64,000 nt of DNA from Faecalibacterium prausnitzii (GCF_003287405.1 NZ_PRLD01000002.1:62001-126000); one strand, 5' to 3'. Shown: positions 44,145 through 53,060, counted from the stretch's first letter. The notes: a model not told the origin generated them from the letters alone. A program made the numbers and translations.

Positions 44145-45049
44145 TGCGACCCTCTACCTTCTTCTTCCTTACCCGGCGCGGTGTGCGCAATCTGGGCAAG
44201 CACTGGGCTATGACCATTGCCTGCATCGCTTCTTTGAGCGTTTGCATGACCCTGAACATCTTTGCCAGCTTGGCCGAAGTGAACGTGGGCAACATGGTGG
44301 CCTATCTGGGCAGCCAGAACGAGACGGTGGTCTATCTGGATCCCGCGTGCGATGATGCCACCGCCGCGCAGGTAGGCGCGACCCTTTCGGCCATGCCGGG
44401 GGTCAGCGGGGTGCAGTACGTTTCCAAGCAGGATGTGCTCAACACCTACCGCGGCTATATGCAGGATTATTCCTCCCTGTGGGATGAATTTGAGACCGAT
44501 AATCCCTTTAAGGCCAACTACCGGGTCACCCTGAGCGACCTGACCCAGATGGAGAGCATGAGCGTGAAGATGCAGGCCATCCCGGGCGTTGTCAGCGTTA
44601 CCGCCCCGGTGGAGATGACCAATATCTTTGTGGAGATCCAGAAAGCCGTCACCAAGGGCGGCCGCATGATCGTGCTGGTGCTGATGGTGGTCAGCATCAT
44701 CACGGTGGGCAGCACCATCCGTCTGAGCGTTTTTGCCCGCCGCCGCGAGATCGAGATCATGAAGTATGTGGGTGCCACCAACCGCATGGTCACCCTGCCT
44801 TTCTTTGTGGAGGGCTTGACCATGGGACTGATCTCCGGTATCTTGACCGCAGCGGTCAGCCTTGGCTGTTACACCTATGTGGTCAACGCCGCCGGTGGTC
44901 TGGGCGGCATCTGGCAGATGCTCATGGGCCGCGCACTGGTGCCGGTGGCCAATGTGCTGCCGACCATCGTGGTAACAAGCCTGCTCAGCGGCGCCATCGT
45001 AGGCGGCGTGGGCAGTACGTTCTCTATCCGCAAACATCTGAATGTGTGA
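44141..45049 (+). CDS. ftsX: Cell division protein FtsX
   Basis: A 302-residue membrane protein with the FtsX plan: one N-terminal span (residues about 22-44), an extracellular domain (about 45-170) and three C-terminal spans. RRREIEIMKYVGATN is the conserved cytoplasmic loop contacting FtsE. FtsEX transmits ATP hydrolysis to an extracellular amidase activator; the M23 protein encoded next is the obvious partner. Confidence 0.94.
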   Translation: MMRPSTFFFLTRRGVRNLGKHWAMTIACIASLSVCMTLNIFASLAEVNVGNMVAYLGSQNETVVYLDPACDDATAAQVGATLSAMPGVSGVQYVSKQDVLNTYRGYMQDYSSLWDEFETDNPFKANYRVTLSDLTQMESMSVKMQAIPGVVSVTAPVEMTNIFVEIQKAVTKGGRMIVLVLMVVSIITVGSTIRLSVFARRREIEIMKYVGATNRMVTLPFFVEGLTMGLISGILTAAVSLGCYTYVVNAAGGLGGIWQMLMGRALVPVANVLPTIVVTSLLSGAIVGGVGSTFSIRKHLNV

Positions 45050-45068
45050 CCGAAAGGAGCCGCGTTTT

Positions 45069-46433
45069 ATGAGTAAAGCAATGCACGCAAAGCCCTTCCG
45101 GCTCACAGGCCCTTATACCGCCCGGCACGCCCGGCCGGAAAACCCCCGCAGCAGGCTGATCCGTGCGGTCAGCCTTGGGCTGGCCTGTGTCTGCCTGCTG
45201 CTGACAGCCACGGTGTACCCGGCCTCGGCAGCTACCAATAGCACCAGCATGGCCAGCTTGCAGACCAAGCTGGACAAGCTTTCCCAGTCCATCAATCAGC
45301 ACAAAAAGGAGCTTTCGGATGCCAAAAAGAAGGAATCTGCCGCAAAGGCGCTGGAAAGCGAACTGAAGGAGCGGGTCACCGTTCTGCAGGATCAGATCAG
45401 TGTGCTGGGCGGTCAGATCGCCGCAGTGCAGAACAGCATCGGCGAGAAGGAACAGCAGATCGGTGTGATGCAGACCCAGATCACGGACAAGCAGACCCAG
45501 ATCGAGCAAAAGCAGAACGAGATAGATGCTCAGTGGGATGATTTCAAAAAGCACATGGCTGCCATGCAGGAGCTGCGGGACGGCGGCAGTGTGGCCATGC
45601 TCAGTGCAGTGAACGACCTGTACGAGCTGCTTACCTTCAACGAGGTGATGCAGGATATCTCCATCAAGGACACCGAGATCATGAACAACATGAAGTCTGC
45701 CAAGCAGGGGCTGGAGGACGATAAGGCCGCGCTGGAAGAGCAGAAGGCCGGTCTGGAAGCCGAAAAGGCAGAGCTGCAAAGCCAGAAGAGCGAGCTGGAC
45801 AGCCAGAACGCCCAGATGAAGGGCAAGCAGAGCGAGCTGAACAACAGCATCTCTGCGGCAAAGCTTTCCGCTGCCGAGGCACAGGCGGCGCAGCAGAAGG
45901 CACAGGCAGCCATTGAATCCGACGAGTTGAACTACGAGGCCGTGAAAAAGGAGATCCAGAAGCTGATTGCAGCGGCCTCTGCCAGCAAGCCGCAGCTGAG
46001 CTTTAACGGCTTTGCCTGCCCGCTGAAGAGTTACAGCCGCATCTCCAGCGAGTACGGCTGGCGCAAGAACCCTGTCTCCGGCGTGAACAAGCTCCATGCC
46101 GGTATCGACTTTGCGGCAGCCGGCGGCACGCCTATCTACGCAGCCGCCAGCGGCTATGTGCAGGTGGCAGGCTGGTCTACCGGCGGCTATGGCAACTACG
46201 TTATCATCTACCACGGCAAAATGTCCGATGGCAATACCTATTCCACCCTGTACGCGCATATGCGCTCGGTGGCTACCAGTGCAGGCAAGTATGTGAAGCA
46301 GGGTGAACTGATCGGTTATGTGGGCACCACCGGCAATTCCACCGGCAACCACCTACATCTGGAGGTGTGGAAGGGCGGCTCCAAGGCCAACGCCGTGAAC
46401 CCCCGCAGCTGCATCCCCATCCCGCACAACTAA
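45069..46433 (+). CDS. Secreted coiled-coil M23 (LytM) peptidase, EnvC/CwlO-like partner of FtsEX
   Basis: A 454-residue exported protein. A long N-terminal basic region and hydrophobic segment (about 35-57, ending TVYPASAA) form the signal; residues about 60-310 are coiled coil rich in Lys, Glu, Gln and Ala; the C-terminal M23 domain has intact zinc ligands: HAGIDF, YAHM and HLHLEV. Because the ligands are complete it should cleave peptidoglycan itself, unlike E. coli EnvC. Gene order ftsE-ftsX-this gene supports activation by FtsEX. ATG at 45069 follows AAAGGAG. Confidence 0.88.
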   Translation: MSKAMHAKPFRLTGPYTARHARPENPRSRLIRAVSLGLACVCLLLTATVYPASAATNSTSMASLQTKLDKLSQSINQHKKELSDAKKKESAAKALESELKERVTVLQDQISVLGGQIAAVQNSIGEKEQQIGVMQTQITDKQTQIEQKQNEIDAQWDDFKKHMAAMQELRDGGSVAMLSAVNDLYELLTFNEVMQDISIKDTEIMNNMKSAKQGLEDDKAALEEQKAGLEAEKAELQSQKSELDSQNAQMKGKQSELNNSISAAKLSAAEAQAAQQKAQAAIESDELNYEAVKKEIQKLIAAASASKPQLSFNGFACPLKSYSRISSEYGWRKNPVSGVNKLHAGIDFAAAGGTPIYAAASGYVQVAGWSTGGYGNYVIIYHGKMSDGNTYSTLYAHMRSVATSAGKYVKQGELIGYVGTTGNSTGNHLHLEVWKGGSKANAVNPRSCIPIPHN

Positions 46434-46461
46434 CAAGCAACGCAAGGAGTCTGGTTGATCT

Positions 46462-46569
46462 ATGAACGAACAAAAACGCAAGCGCGTGCTGCGCATCGGC
46501 TGTCTGGTTCTGGCAGGGGTGTTTGTACTCTCGCTGCTGGGCAGCATCCTTATGATGCTGCTGCTCTGA
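46462..46569 (+). CDS. Small single-span membrane protein (35 aa) in the ftsEX operon
   Basis: A 35-codon ORF with AAGGAG upstream, 28 bases after the peptidase stop and 16 before the S41 protease start. It encodes MNEQKRKRVLR, a basic cytoplasmic end, then one hydrophobic span with GCLVLAGVFVLSLLGSILMM. I do not recognise it; its placement inside a division-related operon suggests a small accessory subunit. Confidence 0.65.
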   Translation: MNEQKRKRVLRIGCLVLAGVFVLSLLGSILMMLLL

Positions 46570-46585
46570 CCGGGAGGAACGAACC

Positions 46586-47935
46586 ATGAACCGTAAAATT
46601 TCTTTGGGTATGGCAGTCACCATCGTGATCCTTGCCATGACCGTGACCTTTTCCATCACGATGCTCATCGCCATGCGTCTGTTCGACAGCACGGTCAACA
46701 GCGTAAAAGAAAAGGAAAGTATGTACAACAAGATCGCTGAGGTGGACCGCTATGTCCGCAGCAACGATTACTACACCATCGACGAGACGATGCTGTACGA
46801 CCGTCTGACCGCCGGTTATCTGCTGGGCACGGGCGACAAGTACGCCCGCTACTACACCGCCAACGCCTACACCGAGCTGATGAACATCCAGAGCGGCAAA
46901 ATCCTGGGCATTGGCGTGGAGCTTGGCATCGACCAGACCGGCTACGCCAAGGTGACCCGCGTCTACGACGGCTCTCCCGCGCAGGAAGCAGGCATCGCCG
47001 TGGGTGACTACATCACCACCGTAGGCGATACCGATGTCAAGAGCCTGTCCAGTGCAGATGCCGTGTACAAAGCCCTGCAGGGCGAGGCCGGTACGACCGT
47101 TACTGTGACATGGCTGAACAGTGCTGCCGCCAGCAAAACGGCTGAGCTGACCCATTCCGGCTACACCAGCACCACCGTGGACTACCAGCTGCTGGACAAT
47201 GTGGGCTACATCCGCATCCGTCAGTTTGATGGCACTACGCCCAGCGAGCTGGACTACGCCCTGCGCACCCTGACCGCAAACGGCGCAGCCAGTCTGGTAT
47301 TCGACCTGCGGGATAACGGCGGCGGCATTCTGGAAGATGCAGTCAGCTGCATCGACCTGATCGCCCCGGAGGGCACCGTGGCCTACGCCGAGGATAAAAA
47401 CGGCAACCGCACCGTCATCGGCAGCAGCGATGCCGAAAGCTCCGTCAGCCTGCCCATGGTCTGCCTTGTAAACGGCAACACTGCCAGCGCAGCCGAGTTG
47501 TTCGCAGCCACCCTGCGCACCATGAACGGTGCCCGTCTGGTGGGCACCACCACCATGGGCAAGGGCACCATCCAGAGCAGCCCGCAGCGCCTGTCGGACG
47601 GCAGTGCCGTGGTCATCACGGTGGCAAAGCTGGTCTGCGGCGATGGCAGCTGCTTTGACGGCACCGGCCTGACCGTGGACGTAGAGCGCGCTTTGAGCAC
47701 AGAGGAAGCGACGAACTTCTACGACTACACGCCCCAGACCGACCCGCAGGTGCAGCGCGCTGTCAGCGCTGCCCAGCAGCTGAGCGGCACTACCACGCTG
47801 GCAGGCGCAAGCTCTGCCGCCGCAGCGGACAGTGCCGCAGCTTCTGCCGCAGCAGAGGATACCGCCCCTGCAGAGACTGCGGAAGGCGAGACTGCTGCGT
47901 CTGAGCCGGAAACGGCTGCAAGCGCAGCGGAGTGA
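46586..47935 (+). CDS. S41 family carboxyl-terminal processing protease (CtpA-like)
   Basis: A 449-residue membrane-anchored serine protease. An N-terminal span (about 9-30), a PDZ domain (GVELGIDQTGYAKVTRVYDGSPAQEAGI, about 110-190) and the S41 core follow, with catalytic Ser in NGNTASAAELFA and Lys in GTTTMGKGTIQ. The last 55 residues are Ala/Ser/Glu/Thr-rich and low complexity. Such proteases process extracytoplasmic proteins, often hydrolase regulators. Last gene before a terminator. Confidence 0.92.
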   Translation: MNRKISLGMAVTIVILAMTVTFSITMLIAMRLFDSTVNSVKEKESMYNKIAEVDRYVRSNDYYTIDETMLYDRLTAGYLLGTGDKYARYYTANAYTELMNIQSGKILGIGVELGIDQTGYAKVTRVYDGSPAQEAGIAVGDYITTVGDTDVKSLSSADAVYKALQGEAGTTVTVTWLNSAAASKTAELTHSGYTSTTVDYQLLDNVGYIRIRQFDGTTPSELDYALRTLTANGAASLVFDLRDNGGGILEDAVSCIDLIAPEGTVAYAEDKNGNRTVIGSSDAESSVSLPMVCLVNGNTASAAELFAATLRTMNGARLVGTTTMGKGTIQSSPQRLSDGSAVVITVAKLVCGDGSCFDGTGLTVDVERALSTEEATNFYDYTPQTDPQVQRAVSAAQQLSGTTTLAGASSAAAADSAAASAAAEDTAPAETAEGETAASEPETAASAAE

Positions 47936-47960
47936 GCCCGCAGATCTGAACCATAACACC

Positions 47961-47995
47961 AAAAAGGCTGCTGCGTTCTGCAACAGCCTTTTTCT
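47961..47995 (+). terminator. Intrinsic terminator between ctpA-like gene and ksgA
   Basis: Stem AAAAAGGCTGCTGC (47961-47974) with GCAACAGCCTTTTT (47980-47993), one mismatch, ending in T5. ksgA starts 20 bases later, so some read-through is likely. Confidence 0.8.
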
Positions 47996-48013
47996 GAGAA
48001 AGGAATTGACCCT

Positions 48014-48865
48014 ATGCCGGAACTGACCGACCTTTCTGTGATCCGTGCCCTGTGCGAAAAATACGATTTTGCACTTTCCAAGGGCTTTGGGCAGAACTTT
48101 ATCATCAACCCGGGCATCCCCACCAAGATCGTGGATGCCAGCGGGGTAGACAAGCGCTACGGTGTCATTGAGATCGGCCCCGGCATCGGTGTGCTGACCA
48201 AGGAGCTGGCTAAGCGTGCCGCCAAGGTAGTGTCCATCGAGGTGGACGAGCGTCTGCCGCCCCTGCTGGCCGAGACCATGGCCGGGGTGGACAATTTCAA
48301 ACTGGTGCTGCAGGACGTGTTGAAGGTGGACCTGAAAGCCCTTATCGCCGAGGAGTTCCCGGGGATGCCGGTGGCGGTGTGCGCAAACCTGCCCTACTAC
48401 ATCACCAGCCCCATCGTGATGAAGCTGCTGGGCAACCGTCTGCCTATCGAGAGTCTGACCGTCATGGTGCAGAAGGAGGCCGCCGACCGTCTGGCCGCCG
48501 TGCCCGGCACCCGCGCTTCCAGCGCCATCAGCTGCGCAGTGAACTACTACGCCACCTCCAAGCTGATGTTCACCGCCGCACCGGGCAGCTTTTACCCCGC
48601 CCCCAAGGTGACCAGCGCTGTGGTGCGCATGGACATCCGTCCCACCCCCGCCGTGCAGGTGGAGGACGAGGTGGGCTACTTTGCGCTGGTGCGCGCCGCC
48701 TTTGGGCAGCGCCGCAAGACCGCTGCCAACGCCATTGCAGGCGGGCTGAACCTGCCCAAGGAGAAGGTCATTGCCGCCATCGAATCCGCAGGCTTTGATG
48801 CCCGCATCCGCCCGGAAGCCCTGACGCTGGAGGACTTTGCCAAGATCCAGCAGGCGCTGGGCTGA
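48014..48865 (+). CDS. ksgA: 16S rRNA (adenine1518/1519-N6) dimethyltransferase
   Basis: A 283-residue Rossmann methyltransferase dimethylating the two adenines of the 3' terminal helix of 16S rRNA. Motifs: KGFGQNFIIN, EIGPGIGVLT (SAM-binding), VDERL, and NLPYYITSPI (NLPY catalytic block). The C-terminal helical part has GQRRKT. AAAGGAA precedes the ATG. Confidence 0.95.
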   Translation: MPELTDLSVIRALCEKYDFALSKGFGQNFIINPGIPTKIVDASGVDKRYGVIEIGPGIGVLTKELAKRAAKVVSIEVDERLPPLLAETMAGVDNFKLVLQDVLKVDLKALIAEEFPGMPVAVCANLPYYITSPIVMKLLGNRLPIESLTVMVQKEAADRLAAVPGTRASSAISCAVNYYATSKLMFTAAPGSFYPAPKVTSAVVRMDIRPTPAVQVEDEVGYFALVRAAFGQRRKTAANAIAGGLNLPKEKVIAAIESAGFDARIRPEALTLEDFAKIQQALG

Positions 48866-48881
48866 GCACTATATTATAGCG

Positions 48882-48921
48882 ATAAGTCGGGAAAATCTAC
48901 GATTTTCCCGACTTATTTTTT
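48882..48921 (+). terminator. Terminator of ksgA
   Basis: A perfect 16-bp palindrome, ATAAGTCGGGAAAATC / GATTTTCCCGACTTAT, loop TAC, followed by T6. It resembles family A arms but with a different loop. Confidence 0.88.
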
Positions 48922-48929
48922 TAGACAGC

Positions 48930-48972
48930 AAAAAGGGTCGGAGGAACGCTTGCAAGCGGTCTTCCGACCCGA
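48930..48972 (-). terminator. Terminator of the minus-strand isomerase gene
   Basis: GGGTCGGA / TCCGACCC arms around a second stem, then CTTTTTG on the minus strand. Confidence 0.7.
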
Positions 48973-48979
48973 AATAAAT

Positions 48980-49828
48980 TTAGCACTCGTCGTACTGCTT
49001 TTGCAGATACTGCAGGCACTGAACGGCGTTTTCCGGGGTGGTGTTCTCCAAGGTGGCGAACACATAGGGCTTTTGCTCCTTGGCGAACCGCAGAATGGTG
49101 CGGTAGTCGCCCATGCCGCCCTGTCCGGCACCGGTGGCAGCCAGCTGCCCGCCGGCATCCTGCCGCAAGAAGTCCTTGAAGTGGATCATGGCCACGTCCT
49201 TGCCCAGCAGCTCGATGGCTTCGGCAAACACTTCCTCTCGTTGGTCCACGTTTTCCATGTTCAAAAGATTCACCGGGTCGAGCAGGATCTGCAGATTGGG
49301 GCTGCCGATCTCGTCCAGCACGGTGCGGGCGCGGCGGGCGTCATACACGATGTGCTTGACCACCGGCTCAATGGCAATGGTCACGCCGTACTGCTCGGCG
49401 CAGCGCACCACCGGCTTGAAGTTCTTGATAAAAGCGGCAAGGGCGGCATCGCTGCGGCACTCCGGGCAGAACTTGTACTCCGCGTTGGGTGCGCCGGTCT
49501 CGGTGCCCACCATGCCGCAGCCCAGCAGGCTGGCAAAGCGGATGTGGGCGTAGTACTTTTCCTGAATGGCGTGCAGAGCATCCGCATCCGGATGCGCCAG
49601 ATTCAGGTAGTTGCCCAGCACCGCAATGTCCAGCTCGTTTTTGGCAAACAGGCGGCGCAGATAGGCCGCGTAGCCGGGGGTGAGGGCAGAGGGGGTGTTG
49701 GGCACCTCCTTCAGGGACTTGCTCAGCGCCAGATGCACGCAAGAAAAGCCCTTCTGGTGCACCAGCGGCAGCACCTGCTCAATGGGCAGCTTTTCCGCGT
49801 CGTGCAGACGCAGACCGAATTGGATCAT
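48980..49828 (-). CDS. TIM-barrel sugar phosphate isomerase/epimerase (xylose isomerase-like)
   Basis: A 282-residue protein of the AP endonuclease 2 / xylose isomerase-like superfamily. It has GLRLHDAEKLPIEQVLPLVHQKGFSCVHLAL at the start, TETGAPN, IAIEPVVKH (metal Glu), LLDPVNLLN (Asp) and MIHFKDFL (His), consistent with a metal-dependent isomerase or epimerase. The substrate is unknown. ATG at 49828 follows AAAGGAGG. The start of transcription probably uses TATAAT at 49869-49864 (minus strand), with no recognisable -35 box. Confidence 0.8.
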   Translation of the reverse strand: MIQFGLRLHDAEKLPIEQVLPLVHQKGFSCVHLALSKSLKEVPNTPSALTPGYAAYLRRLFAKNELDIAVLGNYLNLAHPDADALHAIQEKYYAHIRFASLLGCGMVGTETGAPNAEYKFCPECRSDAALAAFIKNFKPVVRCAEQYGVTIAIEPVVKHIVYDARRARTVLDEIGSPNLQILLDPVNLLNMENVDQREEVFAEAIELLGKDVAMIHFKDFLRQDAGGQLAATGAGQGGMGDYRTILRFAKEQKPYVFATLENTTPENAVQCLQYLQKQYDEC

Positions 49829-50052
49829 GCTTGGTTCCTCCTTTGGTATGGGGTTGTTTTTACCATTATACACCAAAAATGTCCGCGGGGGAACACCTTA
49901 AACCTCTTTTAGCGCTGCCGTTCGCCGCCCCGGGCGAATGCAAGGAACACAGAAGTGTGTTGTGCAGAGGGTAAAGTGCTGATTTGTTAGCTTGTTTGTT
50001 AGATTATGGTGAGATTTTGGATATTTTTAGATATTTTAAGATGTGCCATAGC

Positions 50053-50096
50053 AAAAAGAAAACCGCCCGGAACTCTAAGGATCCAAGCGGTTTTCT
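50053..50096 (-). terminator. Terminator of tRNA-Thr
   Basis: On the minus strand GAAAACCGC pairs with GCGGTTTTC around an inner region, followed by T5. The stretch 49870-50052 otherwise holds only A/T-rich sequence and small stems. Confidence 0.65.
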
Positions 50097-50097
50097 T

Positions 50098-50172
50098 TGG
50101 AGCTGGTGACAGGAGTTGAACCTGCAACCCACTGATTACAAATCAGTTGCGCTGCCATTGCGCCACACCAGC
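50098..50172 (-). tRNA. tRNA-Thr (anticodon TGT)
   Basis: A 75-base cloverleaf on the minus strand: acceptor GCTGGTG/CACCAGC, D-loop with GGCGCAATGGCAGCGC, anticodon stem CTGAT/ATCAG with loop TTTGTAA (anticodon TGT), T-loop TTCAACT and an encoded CCA end. Promoter boxes TTGCCA and TATACT lie upstream at 50216-50188. Confidence 0.95.
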
Positions 50173-50187
50173 AAAGGTTACCTAAAT

Positions 50188-50216
50188 AGTATAACACAGG
50201 CACGGCCATTTGGCAA
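50188..50216 (-). promoter_or_regulatory. Promoter of tRNA-Thr
   Basis: Minus strand TTGCCA (50216-50211), 17-base spacer, TATACT (50193-50188), 16 bases before the tRNA 5' end. Confidence 0.8.
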
Positions 50217-50319
50217 GGATTGTTTTTTGGCATGGGATAATAATGCTGGAAAACAGACAAAAATAATAGAAAACAGTGCACAAGTATAAAAATATACTAC
50301 AATTTTAAACAATTTTACA

Positions 50320-50348
50320 TTGCAAATTTTTTGACGATGTGCTATGCT
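50320..50348 (+). promoter_or_regulatory. Sigma-A promoter of fucO
   Basis: TTGCAA (50320-50325), 17 bases, TATGCT (50343-50348), about 60 bases before fucO. Confidence 0.7.
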
Positions 50349-50407
50349 GAAACGTAGAGAAACGCCGCCGGAAAGGCGGCTGCAAACAGATTTGGAGGAT
50401 TTGTATT

Positions 50408-51556
50408 ATGGCTGACCGCATTGTTCTGAATACCATCTCCTACCACGGCCACGGTGCCATCGAGAACATCGTTCCCGAGCTGACCGCCCGCGGCTACAAG
50501 AAGGCTTTCGTCTGCTCCGACCCCGACCTGATCAAGTTTGGCGTTACCAAAAAGGTCACCGACCTGCTGGATGCTGCAAACTTTGCCTACGCTGTTTACA
50601 GCGAGATCAAGCCTAACCCCACCATCGCTAACGTGCAGGACGGTGTGGCTGCCTTCAAGGCTGCCGAGGCTGACTGCATCGTGACCATCGGCGGCGGCTC
50701 CTCCATGGATACCGCAAAGGCCATCGGCATCATCATCAATAACCCCGAGTTTGCGGACGTCCGCTCTTTGGAAGGTGTTGCTCCCACCAAGAAGCACGCA
50801 GTGTTCACCATTGCAGTGCCCACCACCGCCGGTACTGCTGCCGAGGTCACCATCAACTACGTCATCACCGACGTGGAGAAGAAGCGCAAGTTCGTCTGCG
50901 TGGACACCAACGATATCCCCGAGATCGCTGTGGTCGACCCCGACATGATGTCCTCCATGCCCAAGGGTCTGACTGCCGCCACCGGTATGGACGCGCTGAC
51001 CCATGCCATTGAGGGCTACATCACCAAGGGTCACTGCGTCATCTCTGATATGTTCCATCTGGAAGCCATCAAGCTGATCAGCCAGAGCCTGCGCGGCGCT
51101 GTGCAGAACACCCCGGAGGGCCGCGAGGGCATGGCTCTGGGCCAGTACATTGCCGGTATGGGCTTCTCCAACGTGGGTCTGGGCATTGTGCACTCCATGG
51201 CACACGGCCTGTCCGCTCTGTATGACACTCCCCATGGCGTGGCCTGCGCTATCCTGCTGCCGGTGGGTCTGGAGTACAACAAGAGCGTTGCCGGCGAGCG
51301 TTACCGCGCTGTGGGCAAGGCTATGGGCGTTATGGGCATCGACGAGATGAACGATGTGGAGGCCGCTGATGCTACCATCGCCGCCGTCAAGCAGCTGAGC
51401 GCAGACGTGGGCATCCCCACAAATCTGCACGGCATCCTGAAGGAAGAGGATATCCAGTTCCTCGCCGAGTCCGCTTTTGCAGACGCCTGCCGTCCCGGCA
51501 ACCCCCGCGACACCAGCGTGGAGGAGATCGTGGAACTGTATAAGAGCCAGCTGTAA
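50408..51556 (+). CDS. fucO: Lactaldehyde reductase / iron-containing alcohol dehydrogenase
   Basis: A 382-residue group III metal-dependent dehydrogenase, the same length as E. coli FucO and very similar in memory of its sequence (IGGGSSMDTAKAIGII, NNPEFADVRSLEGV, PTTAGTAAEVTINYVI, AATGMDALTHAIEGYI). Iron ligands Asp and His are present in MDALTH, IVHSMAHGL and DTPHGVA. FucO reduces L-lactaldehyde to 1,2-propanediol with NADH at the end of fucose or rhamnose breakdown. It is a single-gene transcript here without other fucose genes. A 'GGAGG' site precedes the ATG. Confidence 0.88.
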   Translation: MADRIVLNTISYHGHGAIENIVPELTARGYKKAFVCSDPDLIKFGVTKKVTDLLDAANFAYAVYSEIKPNPTIANVQDGVAAFKAAEADCIVTIGGGSSMDTAKAIGIIINNPEFADVRSLEGVAPTKKHAVFTIAVPTTAGTAAEVTINYVITDVEKKRKFVCVDTNDIPEIAVVDPDMMSSMPKGLTAATGMDALTHAIEGYITKGHCVISDMFHLEAIKLISQSLRGAVQNTPEGREGMALGQYIAGMGFSNVGLGIVHSMAHGLSALYDTPHGVACAILLPVGLEYNKSVAGERYRAVGKAMGVMGIDEMNDVEAADATIAAVKQLSADVGIPTNLHGILKEEDIQFLAESAFADACRPGNPRDTSVEEIVELYKSQL

Positions 51557-51576
51557 GCTGTAAAATAAGAACTCCG

Positions 51577-51613
51577 AGAGCCGCTGCACCGTGCTTGTGC
51601 AGCGGCTCTTTTT
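51577..51613 (+). terminator. Intrinsic terminator of fucO
   Basis: Stem AGAGCCGCTGCAC (51577-51589) with GTGCAGCGGCTCT (51597-51609), loop of 7, followed by T4. Confidence 0.88.
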
Positions 51614-51738
51614 GCTGGGAAGGATGCGTTTGTAAAAGGAAATCCCACGCCAATTGTAACATTTTCCACCACCCCCTTGTATAAACCGGCGCAAGCGAGT
51701 ACAATCAAAACATAAAACTTGAAGGCGAGGAAAGCGCG

Positions 51739-53046
51739 ATGACACTGAACTTCTACACGCTGGGTGTGCTGTATCTGGTCTATTCCTTCCTTGGGTGGGT
51801 AGGGGAGACCGTGGTGGCCACCTTCCGGGGCAAGCGGTTTGCAAACCGCGGTATGGCGGCGGGGCCGTTCTGCTTTGTCTACGGCACCACGGCCATCCTG
51901 ATGGCAGTAGGCTTTGCAGATATGCGTACAAAGCCGGTGGCGCTGTTTGTGGCCTGTATGCTCACGGCTACCGTGGTGGAGTGGCTCACGGCAAAACTGC
52001 TGGAGCGGCTGCACAACCGCAAATGGTGGGACTACTCGGATAAAAAATTCAACCTGAACGGCTACGTCTGCCTGCAGTATTCGGTACTGTGGGGTGCGCT
52101 GGGCATGGTGACTGTGCTGTGGGGCAACGGGCTGCTGCTGCGGCTGTGTGCTCTTGTGCCGGACTGGCTGCTGCATCCGCTGGTATGGGTCGCGCTTGGC
52201 ATTGCGGCGCTGGATCAGCTGGGCTCGGCGGTGCTGGTGGGGCGGTACGCGGCGCAGCACCCGGTGCTGGAACAGCTGAACCAGAAACTGGAAGCGCGCT
52301 CCGATACCTTGCGCCGCCGCATTGCCGTGTATGTGGAAAAGCGCATCCAGCGCGCCTACCCGGAAGCCGCCCGGCAGCAGCCCACGGCAGTGCAGAAGGG
52401 GAAAGCCGACTTCCTCAGCGCGGCAGACCTGCTGTGGCTGTTCGTCATCGGGGCGTTTCTGGGCGATCTGGTGGAGACGGTGTTCTGCCGCCTGACCGCC
52501 GGGGTGTGGATGAGCCGTTCCAGTCTGGTATGGGGGCCCTTCAGCGTGGTGTGGGGTCTGGCGCTGGCCATGGCTACCGTGCTGCTGCGGCAGAATCAGG
52601 AAAAAAGCGACCGCTATCTCTTCGCCTTCGGCACGGTGCTGGGCGGCGTGTACGAGTATGTGTGCAGCGCTGTCACCGAGCTGCTGTTCGGCACGGTGTT
52701 CTGGGATTACAGCAAGTTCAAGTTCAATCTGGGCGGGCGCATCAACCTGCTGTACTGCTTTTTCTGGGGCATTGCGGCGGTGCTGTGGATGCGCTACGGC
52801 TACCCACTGGTGCTCAGGCTGATGAAAAAGGTGCGCAGCCATATCCGCCCGTGGATGACGGCGGTGCTGGCGGTGTTTATGGCGGTGAATATGCTCACCA
52901 GTGCGCTGGCACTGGCGCGGTACGATGCCCGCACCAGCGGCGAAGCGCCCAACGGGCAGCTGGAGGTATTTTTGGACGAGCATTTCGACAATGCCCGCAT
53001 GGAGCGCATTTATCCCAACGCCAAAAAAGTGACCAAGGCAGAATAA
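51739..53046 (+). CDS. Duplicated CmpB-like (PF06541-type) membrane protein
   Basis: A 435-residue polytopic membrane protein of the putative ABC-transporter type IV (CmpB/COG4905) family. Two similar halves are visible: residues about 5-165 (YSFLGWVGETV, RGMAAGPFCFVYG, WDYSDKKFNLNG, LQYSVLWG) and about 240-395 (IGAFLGDLVETV, SLVWGPFSVVWG, WDYSKFKFNLGGRINLLYCFFWG). The halves are joined by a charged linker. Function is unknown; no ATPase gene is next to it. Likely start ATG at 51739 after GAAGGCGAGG. Confidence 0.8.
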   Translation: MTLNFYTLGVLYLVYSFLGWVGETVVATFRGKRFANRGMAAGPFCFVYGTTAILMAVGFADMRTKPVALFVACMLTATVVEWLTAKLLERLHNRKWWDYSDKKFNLNGYVCLQYSVLWGALGMVTVLWGNGLLLRLCALVPDWLLHPLVWVALGIAALDQLGSAVLVGRYAAQHPVLEQLNQKLEARSDTLRRRIAVYVEKRIQRAYPEAARQQPTAVQKGKADFLSAADLLWLFVIGAFLGDLVETVFCRLTAGVWMSRSSLVWGPFSVVWGLALAMATVLLRQNQEKSDRYLFAFGTVLGGVYEYVCSAVTELLFGTVFWDYSKFKFNLGGRINLLYCFFWGIAAVLWMRYGYPLVLRLMKKVRSHIRPWMTAVLAVFMAVNMLTSALALARYDARTSGEAPNGQLEVFLDEHFDNARMERIYPNAKKVTKAE

Positions 53047-53060
53047 ATTCCATTTTCCCC

